Source: Treponema sp. (GTDB lineage: Bacteria > Spirochaetota > Spirochaetia > Treponematales > Breznakiellaceae). Taken from it: a DNA stretch of 60,174 bases. The DNA lies in NCBI GenBank assembly GCA_012517385.1, contig JAAYUZ010000099.1:1-60174 (forward strand), in the 5' to 3' direction. Shown here piece by piece: positions 8,237-16,796 of this stretch (its first letter is position 1; the number at the start of each line of letters is the position of its first letter). A model generated the notes under the pieces. It worked only from the letters and a program-made list of their open reading frames with translations, ran no database searches and was not told the origin of the DNA. Made by a program: the position numbers and the translations under genes.

Positions 8237-8692
8237 TTAATCCTTTTCTAAAAGCAAAGCCGCCAGTTCTTCCGCATTCGATGCAGCTCGGGCCCGTTCT
8301 CGAAAATGGGGATCATGAAGAAGCCGGGCTAACCTGGATAAAAGCTTAAGATGATAGGCGGTGTCATTTTTAGGGCCCGCCATAATAAAAAAGAGATCCA
8401 CCGGTTTTCCGTCGGGGGCATTATAGTCTATCGGAGTTTTTAATCGTAACACCGCCATCACGGTACTCTGCATGGCATCACTTAATGCATGGGGGACCGC
8501 AATCCCTTCCCCTATGGCGGTAGAAGCCAGCTGTTCTCTTGCCATGATATCATGATACATAGAGTCGCCCTGGCTGATTTTACCTGACTTTTCTAAAAGC
8601 TCTATCGCTTTTCTTATAACCTCATCCCTACTGGCTGCTTCCACATCTATTTCAATACACGAAACATCAAGGATTCCGGAAAAATCTACCAT
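8237..8692 (-). CDS. PTS EIIA-type regulator (fructose/nitrogen family)
   Basis: A 151-residue single-domain PTS IIA protein of the mannitol/fructose/Ntr fold. The phosphorylated histidine lies in IGEGIAVPHALSDA (H68), and DGKPVDLFFIMAGPKND and LLSRLARLLHDPHFRERA are family blocks. There is no IIB or IIC partner nearby, so it is likely a regulator. It is encoded between a P-II-like protein and seven antiporter genes with gaps of 5 and 3 bases, and has a good GAGGAG ribosome site. In proteobacteria the related PtsN controls potassium transporters by its phosphorylation state; control of the Mrp complex here is an inference from position. Confidence 0.85.
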   Translation of the reverse strand: MVDFSGILDVSCIEIDVEAASRDEVIRKAIELLEKSGKISQGDSMYHDIMAREQLASTAIGEGIAVPHALSDAMQSTVMAVLRLKTPIDYNAPDGKPVDLFFIMAGPKNDTAYHLKLLSRLARLLHDPHFRERARAASNAEELAALLLEKD

Positions 8693-8697
8693 AACAA

Positions 8698-9045
8698 CTA
8701 CTCCTCTTTACTAATTTTTGATATTCCACGGGCCCAATCGACCGGAAGGGTAAACATGAGCCCGGTACCTGGCTGTTCTAATGAACCAATTGTCTTTTCT
8801 ACAAGCGGCACAAGCTGATCTAACATAGCCTCATCTTCGATAACTGAAAGGATGGTTTTGTTATAGGGCTTATTTCCCTTCATAAAATCCTTAAAACCGG
8901 CAAAAAGGGGAACCTCGTAGGAAAGAAACCGGCCCATTCCTTCAGAATCAAGAATGGTAGCCCGGGATATTCCCGCTTCGACATAGGCTTCTAAAATTTC
9001 TTCTAAATAGTTTTCATCATTAACAATAAATACTAGAAGCTTCAT
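8698..9045 (-). CDS. P-II-like small regulatory protein, first gene of the Mrp operon
   Basis: A 115-residue protein starting MKLLVFIVNDENYLEEILEAYVEAGISRATILDSEGMGRFL and ending in an acidic-basic tail. The beta-alpha-beta start, the mid-protein YNKTILSVIEDEAMLDQLVPLVEKTIG and the length suggest the ferredoxin-like fold of P-II proteins, though the canonical T-loop tyrosine and ATP motifs are not seen. An upstream TTG at 9081 is in frame but sits inside a TTGACA -35 box, so the ATG at 9045 is preferred. It leads the operon PTS IIA-mrpEFG-mbhD-mbhE/B-mrpC-mrpD. Its role may be to sense a small molecule or membrane energy state. Function is not established. Confidence 0.65.
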   Translation of the reverse strand: MKLLVFIVNDENYLEEILEAYVEAGISRATILDSEGMGRFLSYEVPLFAGFKDFMKGNKPYNKTILSVIEDEAMLDQLVPLVEKTIGSLEQPGTGLMFTLPVDWARGISKISKEE

Positions 9046-9169
9046 ACCCAAAGTATCCGGGGCCCCGGTTGGTATTGTCAAGTTTTTTTAGTATTATTGA
9101 CAGAGGTTCTTGCAAAAGTAACGTATTTTTGCAATTGTCACCCTATAATCGTTAACAAAGGAGTTCCCC
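9046..9169. promoter_or_regulatory. Divergent control region of the Mrp operon and gpmI
   Basis: On the minus strand TTGACA (9081-9076) is followed after 18 bases by GATACT, and only six bases later comes the ATG at 9045, with no Shine-Dalgarno sequence. On the + strand TATAAT lies at 9144-9149 and AAAGGAG at 9157-9163 before the gpmI start at 9170. A palindrome, TTGCAAAA (9110-9117) with TTTTTGCAA (9126-9134), sits just upstream of that -10 box and belongs to the window-wide repeat family. Confidence 0.5.
9104..9134. repeat. Class I intergenic palindrome (degenerate copy)
   Basis: Arms TTGCAAAA and TTTTTGCAA flank GTAACGTA. The centre AAAAGTAAC and the leading GAGGTT agree with the perfect copies at 14.5 and 35.7 kb. 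It lies in the gpmI promoter region, so it could affect transcription there. Confidence 0.55.
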
Positions 9170-10837
9170 ATGGTGGAAGCCCTCAAAAAAAATCCGGCCT
9201 GGAAGGGCCGGCGCGGTCCGGTGGTCCTCGTTATAATGGACGGGGTCGGATACGGTAAATATAAGGAAGGCGATGCGGTCGCCGATTCCAAAATGTACAA
9301 TCTGGAGGCTATAAAAGCAAAGAGCCCCCATACCCGCTTAAAAGCCCACGGTAAGGCAGTAGGGCTCCCTTCAGATGAGGATATGGGCAACAGTGAAGTT
9401 GGTCATAATGCGATTGGCTGCGGCCGGGTATTTTCCCAGGGTGCAGCCCTGGTATCCAAGTCCATCGAAACAGGAGCCATGTTCCAGGGCAAGGCCTGGC
9501 GGGAGGTAATTGACAATGTTAAGGCCTCCGGCGGAGCCCTTCATTTTATCGGCCTCTTTTCCGACGGAAACGTGCACAGTCATATTGACCACCTAAAGGC
9601 TATGATTCAAAAAGCAAAAGATGAAGGGGTTAAGAAGGTCCGAATCCATGTGTTATTCGATGGACGGGATGTGGGCGAAACCAGTGCGCTGGACTATGTG
9701 GATCCCTTTGAGGCCTTCCTTAAGGGATTGAATGATGGCAGCTTCAACGCCCGCATTGCCTCAGGCGGAGGCCGCATGTGGATTACCATGGATCGCTACG
9801 GTGCCGACTGGTCCATGGTTGAACGGGGCTGGAAAACCCACGTACTCGGCATGGGACGGCAGTTCGGCTCCGCCAGGGAAGCGGTGGAAACCTACCGCAA
9901 AGAGATCCCTGGAATTATCGATCAGGACCTGAAGGAATTTGTCATTGCTGAGCAGGGCAAACCTGTTGGAACTATAGAAGACGGAGACTCGGTTATTTAT
10001 TTTAATTTCCGGGGTGACCGGGCATTGGAAATGACCGCAGCCTTTGAACAGGACGATTTTGACAAGTTCGACCGGATCCGCAGGCCAAAGGTTGTCTATG
10101 CGGGCATGATGGAATATGACGGGGATATGCATGTTCCTAAGCGGTACCTGGTCAGTCCCCCGGCAATCGACAGAACCATGGGAGAATACCTGGCAGCCAG
10201 CGGTGTTCGAACCCTTGCCATCTCGGAAACCCAGAAATACGGTCATGTAACCTATTTCTTTAACGGAAACCGGACCGGAAAATTCGATGAGAAGCTGGAA
10301 GATTATGTCGAAATTACCAGCGATGTACTACCCTTTGAACAGCGTCCCTGGATGAAATGTGCAGAAATCACCGACGCAGTACTGGAAGCGATCTCATCGG
10401 GGAAATATAACTTTATCCGGCTCAATTATCCCAACGGAGATATGGTAGGCCACACAGGCAACTATGAAGCGGTAGTCTGTTCAATGGAAGCCATGGACCT
10501 GCAGCTGGGACGCCTCGCCAAAGCCGTGGAAGCCGCCGGCGGTATCATGGTTATTTCTGCAGACCACGGAAATTCCGATGATATGTTTGAACATGACAAG
10601 AAAACCGGCGCAGTAATTTACAAAGAAGATGGACAGCCAAAGGCAAAAACCAGCCACAGCCTGAATCCCGTACCCTGTATCATCTACGATCCTGAGCATA
10701 AGGGTGAATATACCTACAAGGCAGGCGAAGGGGTTCTGAAAACAGGCCTTGGGATAAGTTCCCTGGCAGCTACCTGCATTCAGCTCCTCGGCTTCATCCC
10801 CCCGGAGGATTATGATCCTTCGGTACTTCCCATGTAA
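9170..10837 (+). CDS. gpmI: 2,3-bisphosphoglycerate-independent phosphoglycerate mutase
   Basis: A 555-residue enzyme of the alkaline-phosphatase superfamily that interconverts 3- and 2-phosphoglycerate in glycolysis using two Mn2+ or similar metals. VVLVIMDGVGYG gives the first metal Asp, DMGNSEVGHNAIGCGR holds the phosphorylated serine (S75), FDGRDVGETSALDY and NYPNGDMVGHTG lie in the active site, and ISADHGNSDDM and TSHSLNPVPC give further metal ligands. It is about 40 residues longer than usual iPGMs, with inserts late in the protein (DKKTGAVIYKEDGQPK). It has a strong AAAGGAG site and ends at a bidirectional hairpin terminator. Confidence 0.96.
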   Translation: MVEALKKNPAWKGRRGPVVLVIMDGVGYGKYKEGDAVADSKMYNLEAIKAKSPHTRLKAHGKAVGLPSDEDMGNSEVGHNAIGCGRVFSQGAALVSKSIETGAMFQGKAWREVIDNVKASGGALHFIGLFSDGNVHSHIDHLKAMIQKAKDEGVKKVRIHVLFDGRDVGETSALDYVDPFEAFLKGLNDGSFNARIASGGGRMWITMDRYGADWSMVERGWKTHVLGMGRQFGSAREAVETYRKEIPGIIDQDLKEFVIAEQGKPVGTIEDGDSVIYFNFRGDRALEMTAAFEQDDFDKFDRIRRPKVVYAGMMEYDGDMHVPKRYLVSPPAIDRTMGEYLAASGVRTLAISETQKYGHVTYFFNGNRTGKFDEKLEDYVEITSDVLPFEQRPWMKCAEITDAVLEAISSGKYNFIRLNYPNGDMVGHTGNYEAVVCSMEAMDLQLGRLAKAVEAAGGIMVISADHGNSDDMFEHDKKTGAVIYKEDGQPKAKTSHSLNPVPCIIYDPEHKGEYTYKAGEGVLKTGLGISSLAATCIQLLGFIPPEDYDPSVLPM

Positions 10838-10860
10838 TAGCAGCTTTGGTTTAATATAAA

Positions 10861-10894
10861 AAAGCGACCAGCCATATGGCTGGTCGCTTTTTTT
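10861..10894. terminator. Bidirectional rho-independent terminator
   Basis: A perfect 13-bp stem, AAAGCGACCAGCC and its complement, closes on the loop ATAT (10874-10877) and is followed by T residues on the + strand. The preceding A-run gives a T tract on the other strand. It serves both gpmI and the convergent chemoreceptor gene. Confidence 0.95.
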
Positions 10895-10929
10895 GTATAG
10901 ATCTACCCTAAAGGGTACCAGTTGCAGTT

Positions 10930-12969
10930 TTAGAACTCCTCAAAATCATCATCACTTGTGGTTGGAGGAGGTATGATGGTCGGTGAGTTATCTAATTTTG
11001 AAGTCTCAGGCTTATGTTCAGGCATTGGCATTTTATGTTCCGCAGGCAGCGGGATAGGCTTTTTTGGTAATGCCTTTGGGGTCCGGTCCGACTTCGGAGC
11101 CCCCTGAGGGATAGGTCCCTTAAGGGTACTCGTACGGGTATCGGATCTGTTCACCAGATGCACATCCGCTTCTTTTAACGAAAAATACTGAACGGTCTGC
11201 CTTAGATTCATAGACTGGGATGAGAGTTCCTCTGCCATGGAAGCCAATTCTTCACTGGAACTGGCATTCTGCTGAATGACCGAATCCAGCTGCATAATTG
11301 CCGATACAATCTGTTCTATACCTATGCTCTGTTCACGGCTGGCTGCGGAGATTTCCTGGACCAGTTCGGCGGTTTTTTCTACATCGGGCAGGACATTGGT
11401 AATCCGATGCCCCGCTTCTTCTACGGTCTGGACACTCTGTTTTGATATACCCAGTATCTCATTAGCGGCGGTCTGACTACGCTCAGCCAGCTTGCGAACC
11501 TCGCTGGCTACTACCGCAAAGCCCTTGCCAGCCTCACCTGCCCGGGCTGCTTCAATGGCTGCATTGAGGGCTAGCAGATTAGTCTGCCGTGCTATTTCAT
11601 CAATAATACTAATTTTCGCCGCTATAGATTTCATCGCCTCTACAGACTGAAGAACCGCCTCTGCACCCTGGCGGGCATCCTCCAAAGCCCGGCGGGCCAA
11701 CTGTTCCGTGCTGGCCGCATTGTCTGCGCTTTGTTTAATAGTTGAGCTGATCTCCTCAATCATGGAAGAGACCTGCTCAGCGCTGGCAGCCTGTTCGGTC
11801 GACCCCTGGGAAAGGTTCTGGCTTGTCTGGCTTATGGCCGCAGCGCCTTTTTCCACCTCAAGAGCTGCGGTTTGTATGTTATGGACAATATCGGTCAAGG
11901 TATGCATCAGGGTGCTTGTTGCCTGCACCGCTTCTCCAATCTCATCCCGCTGGGTCTGGGTTCTCTGCAGCTTATGTTCCGTAGACTCATCAACCCAAAC
12001 CTGTCCTTTACCCACCTGCTGTATCACCGCAGAAACAAGCTGTATGGGGTTTGTGAGGGAATTGATCGCAAAAAGAATGATAACCACGAGGATTAATAAA
12101 ATAATAACTGATATAACAACTACTATGGAAACAATGCGCATGGGAGCTTCATTTATCTGGCTCGCAGGTATAACCATGGCAAAGTTCCAGCCCTGACTTA
12201 AAGGAATGGGGTTAAATACTATGTATTTTTCGATTCCCTTGTCATCCCAATAGCGCTGACTGCCGGTTTTACCTTCCTTCATCCGCTCGATAGCCCCTTC
12301 CATCTCGCGGTACCCCAATTTAGAAGGTTCAGAAAAATTAGCCTTTAACACCAGGTCTTTATTCGGATGGGCAATGACATTGAATTTGCTGTCAACAATA
12401 GTTGCATAGGCCTGGCCATACTTTATATTTGCAACAATGTCAGAAATGGTTCCGAGATCGACCGCTGCAGCGGTAAGACCGATCCGCTTACCGGCTGAAT
12501 TCAGCTGTGGTAACACGATAAAGGTCATGGCCTTGCCAGTTGAAAGGGAAATCAGGCCTTCGCTGACCACATACTCGGCCCCGTTTGCGATTTGTTTAAA
12601 ATACTCCCTTGTAGAAAGATTCCCCTTCCCTCCTGCGGAGGTAAAATAGTCACCGTTCAGATCCCCAAAATATTCGTAGGCCACATCCTTTGGTAAGTTC
12701 GACTGGCGGGAAAGAATATAGTTTTGAATCCGCGACAGATCTCCGCTTTTCATCTCGCTGTTACCAGCGGTACGTTTCACATTATTCAGGTGCCCTTCGA
12801 GCCAGCGTCCAATTTCCGCAGCCCAGCTCTGCACATTTAGCTCCGTAAGAGTTAATACGGATTCACGGCTCATAGATGCAACTGAAAACCCCACAATGAG
12901 GGCCAAGCCAATTAAGCCAAGGGCCGAAGGCAGCGCGAGGTAGAGAATCATTTTTCCTTTAAGTTTCAT
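10930..12969 (-). CDS. Methyl-accepting chemotaxis protein with dCache-type sensor
   Basis: A 679-residue transmembrane chemoreceptor. One N-terminal membrane helix is followed by a ~260-residue periplasmic dCache-like domain ([34 protein letters not shown]), a second helix near residue 300, HAMP, and a long signalling coiled coil whose hairpin tip reads [43 protein letters not shown]. The tail is proline-rich and ends DDDFEEF; no NWETF-like CheR tether is seen. The ATG at 12969 is chosen over an upstream TTG because AAGGAGG lies 5-8 bases before it. It is downstream of the phospholipase-C-like gene by 55 bases. Its ligand cannot be deduced. Confidence 0.94.
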   Translation of the reverse strand: MKLKGKMILYLALPSALGLIGLALIVGFSVASMSRESVLTLTELNVQSWAAEIGRWLEGHLNNVKRTAGNSEMKSGDLSRIQNYILSRQSNLPKDVAYEYFGDLNGDYFTSAGGKGNLSTREYFKQIANGAEYVVSEGLISLSTGKAMTFIVLPQLNSAGKRIGLTAAAVDLGTISDIVANIKYGQAYATIVDSKFNVIAHPNKDLVLKANFSEPSKLGYREMEGAIERMKEGKTGSQRYWDDKGIEKYIVFNPIPLSQGWNFAMVIPASQINEAPMRIVSIVVVISVIILLILVVIILFAINSLTNPIQLVSAVIQQVGKGQVWVDESTEHKLQRTQTQRDEIGEAVQATSTLMHTLTDIVHNIQTAALEVEKGAAAISQTSQNLSQGSTEQAASAEQVSSMIEEISSTIKQSADNAASTEQLARRALEDARQGAEAVLQSVEAMKSIAAKISIIDEIARQTNLLALNAAIEAARAGEAGKGFAVVASEVRKLAERSQTAANEILGISKQSVQTVEEAGHRITNVLPDVEKTAELVQEISAASREQSIGIEQIVSAIMQLDSVIQQNASSSEELASMAEELSSQSMNLRQTVQYFSLKEADVHLVNRSDTRTSTLKGPIPQGAPKSDRTPKALPKKPIPLPAEHKMPMPEHKPETSKLDNSPTIIPPPTTSDDDFEEF

Positions 12970-13024
12970 AGAGCCTCCTTTTAAAACTATAGTCAATTTT
13001 TTGTCGAATGCAAGGCTGGAACAG

Positions 13025-14128
13025 CTACAGAGGAATCAGCATACCCTGGCAGCGCTTGAACCAGCCAGTCCTTAATTGGTACTGCTGTTCCAGGACCTGA
13101 TTCAGGGGCAGCGGGTCGGCCCAGACCGGTTTGCAGGGGTGGCCAGTCCTGTCGCAGATAGAGAGGCCCCCATTGCCGATGCGATCAGCCGCATCGGCAG
13201 GAACGTGACCGGTATCTATAAAACTGGAAATAAACTGGAATAAAAACTCCGCCCCTTCCCGGCAGGCATCCAGGAACAGGTTGATGAACGAACGGGTATC
13301 TTCCTTACCTTCCTGACAGGGATGTCGCCAGCTCTGGTGAGCCAGATTAAGGTAATCGATGGTAAGCGGGAAGCCCTCTGGATAAATAAGAGCCACCGAT
13401 GCGGGGGTCTGGTCATTCCGTAAATAGAGCCCCTCATCCTTTTTTCTTTGGTTCATAGAAGTTCTCTGAGGATTGGTTGAGCGATAAAAGCTAGCCGCAT
13501 CCAAGAGGGCATTTTCGATCCTCTGAACCAGCAAAGGATCCTTGCCGGCCCGTTCAGGATAGGCGGTACGCAGCGCATCGGCCAGAGTTTCTATCAGGTA
13601 AACAGGAGGTTCTTCACAGGCCCGGGTAAGAACAGCATCCTGGTTCCAGGCAGAAATATGCATACCCTGCAAGAGTTCCAGCAGTTGCACATCGAGAATT
13701 CGCTCAAAAAAGGCATGGAGCCTGCCATATTTTGCGGTTTCAGGCTTATCCGGCGAAACCCAGCCGGCCTTATAGACTATGTAAGGATGGGCTACCCGAT
13801 CCAGGTATGCATGGGTGAGAAATCCTAATGAGTAGGCACCAAGGCTTGTCAGGGCTGAACTGAGGGTCCTTTTCAGCAGTACGGTCATAAAGGTGCCAAA
13901 ACCGCGGCGGTGCAGCAGGCTTCCATATTCTATTGCCACAGGTCGGCGTCTTTGGCTGTGATAAAAAATATCCGGCCCCTGACAACCCAGGGCAAAGGAT
14001 GAACTATACAGGCTTTTTAGTTTAGCTATGGGATCATCAAAACGGTGACCATACTTTTCCTGTAACAGTCCTTCGCAGATGCGTATCAGTTCCTTTCCAA
14101 ACAGGATATGGGCAATTTGAGCAGGCAT
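13025..14128 (-). CDS. Zinc-dependent phospholipase C family protein
   Basis: A 367-residue protein of the Zn-dependent PLC/S1-P1 nuclease-like helical fold. [14 protein letters not shown] gives the N-terminal His, [13 protein letters not shown] the second metal region, and [17 protein letters not shown] and [11 protein letters not shown] further His/Asp ligands. There is no signal peptide, unlike secreted phospholipases C, which matches the group of cytoplasmic homologues of unknown substrate found in Firmicutes and spirochaetes. The ATG has no Shine-Dalgarno sequence; instead TATCCT lies 7 bases upstream. A repeat palindrome sits directly before that. Confidence 0.75.
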   Translation of the reverse strand: MPAQIAHILFGKELIRICEGLLQEKYGHRFDDPIAKLKSLYSSSFALGCQGPDIFYHSQRRRPVAIEYGSLLHRRGFGTFMTVLLKRTLSSALTSLGAYSLGFLTHAYLDRVAHPYIVYKAGWVSPDKPETAKYGRLHAFFERILDVQLLELLQGMHISAWNQDAVLTRACEEPPVYLIETLADALRTAYPERAGKDPLLVQRIENALLDAASFYRSTNPQRTSMNQRKKDEGLYLRNDQTPASVALIYPEGFPLTIDYLNLAHQSWRHPCQEGKEDTRSFINLFLDACREGAEFLFQFISSFIDTGHVPADAADRIGNGGLSICDRTGHPCKPVWADPLPLNQVLEQQYQLRTGWFKRCQGMLIPL

Positions 14129-14145
14129 ATAGGTAAGGATATCAA

Positions 14146-14182
14146 AGGTTTTTGCAAAAGTCTGTTATTTTTATAAAAACCT
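14146..14182. repeat. Class I intergenic palindrome, imperfect, reverse orientation
   Basis: It reads AGGTTTTTGCAAAAGTCTG on the + strand and continues to AAAAACCT. On the minus strand the core is TAACAGACTTTTGC, as in the perfect copy at 14516. The arms pair with two or three mismatches. It lies between the phospholipase-like gene start and the tRNA. Confidence 0.7.
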
Positions 14183-14328
14183 CCTGCAATATTTTTTTGT
14201 GCTAAGCCATAGCCCTGACCAGCAGGAGCATTGATGGGCCGGGCTACGGCACTACTTATAAGGGCTTCTCCATATTAACCAAGCCCTGTATCTGACCATT
14301 AAAAAATCTTCAGGTCGGGCTGCTTCTG
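14183..14328. other. Non-coding spacer with inverted repeats
   Basis: No credible reading frame is visible here. GCCATAGCCC (14206-14215) pairs with GGGCTACGGC (14241-14250) at 9 of 10 positions, and AGGGCTT (14261-14267) pairs with AAGCCCT (14281-14287). The stretch could encode a small structured RNA or be the remains of a lost gene; nothing decides between them. Confidence 0.35.
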
Positions 14329-14387
14329 TTGACACACCGAGCCTTGATATGCTATGTTCCTTTTCGTTCCGCAGAATGAAACGGAAA
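14329..14387 (+). promoter_or_regulatory. tRNA-Pro promoter and leader
   Basis: TTGACA at 14329-14334 is followed at about 17 bases by the TATGCTATGT region (14349-14358) as -10. The 5' leader of the tRNA follows, containing TTCCGCAGAATGAAACGGAA. Confidence 0.55.
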
Positions 14388-14461
14388 CGGGCAATAGCGC
14401 AGGTGGTTAGCGTACAAGTCTGGGGGACTTGGGGTCGGCGGTTCGAGTCCGCCTTGCCCGA
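14388..14461 (+). tRNA. tRNA-Pro(GGG)
   Basis: A complete cloverleaf of 74 nt. The acceptor CGGGCAA (14388-14394) pairs with TTGCCCG (14454-14460), with A as discriminator. The D stem is GCGC/GCGT. The anticodon stem CAAGT/ACTTG encloses CTGGGGG, giving anticodon GGG at 14422-14424. The T arm is GGCGG-TTCGAGT-CCGCC. CCA is not encoded. It reads CCC (and CCU by wobble). It is a single-gene unit with its own promoter and terminator. Confidence 0.95.
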
Positions 14462-14468
14462 AAACAAG

Positions 14469-14515
14469 AGGCTTTTAGAAGGGCTTAAAAACCTTTTCTA
14501 AAAGCCTTTTTTTTT
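14469..14515 (+). terminator. Terminator of tRNA-Pro
   Basis: AGGCTTTTAGAA (14469-14480) pairs with TTCTAAAAGCCT (14496-14507) and is followed by eight T residues. Confidence 0.9.
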
Positions 14516-14554
14516 GAGGTTTTAGCAAAAGTAACAGACTTTTGCTAAAACCTC
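14516..14554. repeat. Class I intergenic palindrome, perfect copy
   Basis: The 17-base arm GAGGTTTTAGCAAAAGT (14516-14532), loop AACAG and the exact complementary arm (14538-14554) form a flawless 17-bp hairpin. It sits between the tRNA terminator and the stop codon of the DUF4349 gene. Neither strand has a T tract after it, so it is not a standard terminator. The AACAG loop and AAAAGT/ACTTTT core recur exactly at 35747-35785. Confidence 0.9.
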
Positions 14555-14556
14555 AT

Positions 14557-15444
14557 TCACTTCCTGTTACTCATCAAAGAAAACAGCTTTTTAACAAGCC
14601 CAATCCTGCCAAAAGCAAGCATCCAAAGCAGAGCAAGAACGAGAATCAGCGGAATACCATAGATAATGAGGGCCACAATAATAACTATGCCCGTTTGCAC
14701 TATAGATCCGAAGGATACAAAGAGGTTACGAAGCCGTTCCCATAAAGTGGGCTGACCACTTGTGCCCTGCACTTGGCTTTCCATGGTCAAGGAAATGGTA
14801 GCAAAGTCCACCTGTTTTACAAGACCCCGAAAATTGCCCTCCAGGCTTTCCAGCTCGGTGGTTGCATCGTTCAAAAATCGCTCCACATTAAGGAGATCTT
14901 CCACATTTTTAGCATTTTTCAGGTACGTTTGGTATCGCTCTACCAGAATTCGCTTATTTTTCACCCGGTTTTCCAGGTCATAATAGTATTCAGTCACATC
15001 CCTGGCCTGTACATTCTTATGCCGTATTTTGCCCTTTGACCCAAGGGCGTCCAACAGGGCATTAAAATGCTCAACCGGAACCTTTATTTCAAAGGATACG
15101 GAGTTTTCATACCAATCCTGCGAAGCCGTATAGGCCTTATATTCCGCAAGCTGGGATTCAAGCTTTTTTGCAGCATCCTGAATATCCTGAACCGCAATGG
15201 TAAGGTTTGCGGTGTAAATCAGCTTTCTGCCATCAACCTGAGCGTCAGCCCTTTTTGGATCCGGCATACTATCACCCGCCCCCGAATCGCTTAACGCTTT
15301 GCGTTCTGCAACAGCGGGGGCGCTTTCTGACATGAGGGCTACACTTTTACTCGATATGCCCGCTTCGGAAGGAGTCCTGCTGCATCCGGACAAAAGGGCA
15401 AGGACTAAGGTCGATACCATTACTCTACCATACATCTGTTTCAT
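14557..15444 (-). CDS. DUF4349-family lipoprotein
   Basis: A 295-residue envelope protein. The signal LVLALLSGCSR has a lipobox with Cys about residue 21. A Ser/Ala-rich linker follows, then the DUF4349 domain (LIYTANLTIAVQDIQDAAKKLESQL, KVPVEHFNALLDALG and a coiled coil around ENRVKNKRILVERYQTYL). A C-terminal membrane helix pair (GIVIIVALIIYGIPLILVLALLWML) ends with basic residues. The family's role is unknown; it is widespread and envelope-anchored. The ATG at 15444 is preferred over an upstream in-frame codon at 15510 because AGAGGTG precedes it and a signal peptide follows it directly. It is divergent from the ferredoxin gene. Confidence 0.85.
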   Translation of the reverse strand: MKQMYGRVMVSTLVLALLSGCSRTPSEAGISSKSVALMSESAPAVAERKALSDSGAGDSMPDPKRADAQVDGRKLIYTANLTIAVQDIQDAAKKLESQLAEYKAYTASQDWYENSVSFEIKVPVEHFNALLDALGSKGKIRHKNVQARDVTEYYYDLENRVKNKRILVERYQTYLKNAKNVEDLLNVERFLNDATTELESLEGNFRGLVKQVDFATISLTMESQVQGTSGQPTLWERLRNLFVSFGSIVQTGIVIIVALIIYGIPLILVLALLWMLAFGRIGLVKKLFSLMSNRK

Positions 15445-15563
15445 ACTATGGCACCTCTTGTTAGATTGTAGCTCACTTTTAAAAATGTATCTAATGTGGC
15501 CCTTGCACAATGTATAAAAAATGTGTTATTTTCACTTATCCCACCTTATTTGCGAGGTTTTTC

Positions 15564-15734
15564 ATGGCATACAAGGTAACCGATGCCTGTGTTAACTGTG
15601 GCGCCTGCGAAGGCGAGTGCCCAGTAGAGGCTATTTCTGAAAAGGACGGAATGCGCTGGATAGATCCTGACAAGTGCCAGGATTGCGGTGCCTGCGCTGG
15701 GGTATGCCCCACCGAAGCCATTATTGCTGGCTAA
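15564..15734 (+). CDS. 2[4Fe-4S] ferredoxin
   Basis: A 56-residue clostridial-type ferredoxin with two classic clusters, CVNCGACEGECP and CQDCGACAGVCP, carrying electrons at low potential in the cytoplasm. The ATG at 15564 follows GAGG by six bases; an earlier in-frame start at 15510 would add 18 hydrophobic residues unlike any ferredoxin. It is monocistronic, divergent from the DUF4349 lipoprotein and closed by its own terminator. The partner oxidoreductase is not in the window. Confidence 0.96.
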   Translation: MAYKVTDACVNCGACEGECPVEAISEKDGMRWIDPDKCQDCGACAGVCPTEAIIAG

Positions 15735-15758
15735 GGCATTCCAACATCCTTTGCGTGA

Positions 15759-15820
15759 GCCGTTCAAGCATGGTCATTACCGGCAAAGCTGGTTTTAGAC
15801 TGGACTTGAACGGCTTTTTT
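15759..15820 (+). terminator. Terminator of the ferredoxin gene
   Basis: GCCGTTCAAG (15759-15768) pairs perfectly with CTTGAACGGC (15805-15814), followed by six T residues. The loop is long (36 bases). Confidence 0.8.
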
Positions 15821-15833
15821 AATATTGGGCAGC

Positions 15834-16796
15834 ATGAATAAACAGCACCTGTATCTTAATTTTTGTTTTGTTATATACTACGCGGTTTTACCAATCTTAT
15901 CTGTCCATGCTTCACCCCATCCATTAATTAAATTATTACAAAGTAACGATCCAATGTTCCTTCAGTACCAGCAAGACGTTGAGGAAAACCGGATTCTGAT
16001 TGCCCGCTATCGTCAGGGGCTCTATAAAAATGATACGGAAGCCTCCAGCAAACTAGCCCAAAGCCTGACCATTTATAGATATATTGTTAAGAGCGGTGAT
16101 GACATCTTTTCTATCGCAGCCCGATGTACCATACCCTATGAGTCAATTGCCACCCTAAACCGCCTTGAACACCCTTCTTTTATACAAGCAGGTAAAGAAA
16201 TACTTCTGCCGTCTCTGCCATCCCTCTTCATCCCAGAAACTGCAGAGACTGATCTGGAACGGCTTCTCATCAGTGCACATACAGAGGATACATCTTTTAT
16301 CATACGGGTTTATCCTGAGGGAAAAAGTCTGGAACTTTACTGCCTGCCCGATCAGGGGTTCAGTGGAACAGAACGGGCCTTCTTTCTGAACACCGCATTC
16401 CGGTATCCCCTTCCGATAATCCGCATCACCAGTGGTTTTGGTCTGCGAAAGAACCCCATCTCAGGGACCATAAAGCTCCATGAAGGCCTCGATCTTGCAG
16501 CACCTATAGGTACACCGGTCTATGCATGCCGGGAAGGAAGGGTTAGCAGCACCGGATGTAATGATCTTTATGGGAACTTCATTGTAATCACCCATGAAGG
16601 TGGATGGTCCAGTCTCTACGGACACCTTTCAACTATCGAAGTGAGCTTGCAGAGCTCTGTACATTCGGGTACAGTAATTGGTACTGTAGGAATGACTGGA
16701 CAAACCACCGGTCCCCATTTACATTTTGAATTACGGCAGGATGGCAAAGCCCGGGATCCGGCCCCATTCTTGCCTGGAAAAGGGAGCAATCGATGA
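15834..16796 (+). CDS. LysM-M23 metallopeptidase (murein hydrolase)
   Basis: A 320-residue exported protein. A hydrophobic signal stretch (LNFCFVIYYAVLPILSVHA) is followed by a LysM peptidoglycan-binding domain near residues 80-130 (YIVKSGDDIFSIAARCTIPYESIATLNRL) and a C-terminal M23/LytM domain with intact zinc ligands in LHEGLDLAAP and GPHLHFELR. It probably cuts or remodels peptidoglycan in the periplasm. The ATG at 15834 is used; an in-frame TTG lies three codons earlier. Ribosome-site pairing is weak, and a TAATAT lies 8 bases upstream, straight after the ferredoxin terminator. It overlaps the next gene as ATGA. A second M23 gene is at 48.3 kb. Confidence 0.9.
   Translation: MNKQHLYLNFCFVIYYAVLPILSVHASPHPLIKLLQSNDPMFLQYQQDVEENRILIARYRQGLYKNDTEASSKLAQSLTIYRYIVKSGDDIFSIAARCTIPYESIATLNRLEHPSFIQAGKEILLPSLPSLFIPETAETDLERLLISAHTEDTSFIIRVYPEGKSLELYCLPDQGFSGTERAFFLNTAFRYPLPIIRITSGFGLRKNPISGTIKLHEGLDLAAPIGTPVYACREGRVSSTGCNDLYGNFIVITHEGGWSSLYGHLSTIEVSLQSSVHSGTVIGTVGMTGQTTGPHLHFELRQDGKARDPAPFLPGKGSNR

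Noticed and set aside
14252-14467. 71-codon minus-strand frame crossing the tRNA
   Set aside because: It runs through the tRNA-Pro gene, has no ribosome site and its composition is that of antisense tRNA.
14516-14554. Perfect hairpin read as terminator for the DUF4349 lipoprotein gene
   Set aside because: Downstream on the minus strand are A residues, not T; the same loop recurs at other loci, so it is treated as a repeat element.
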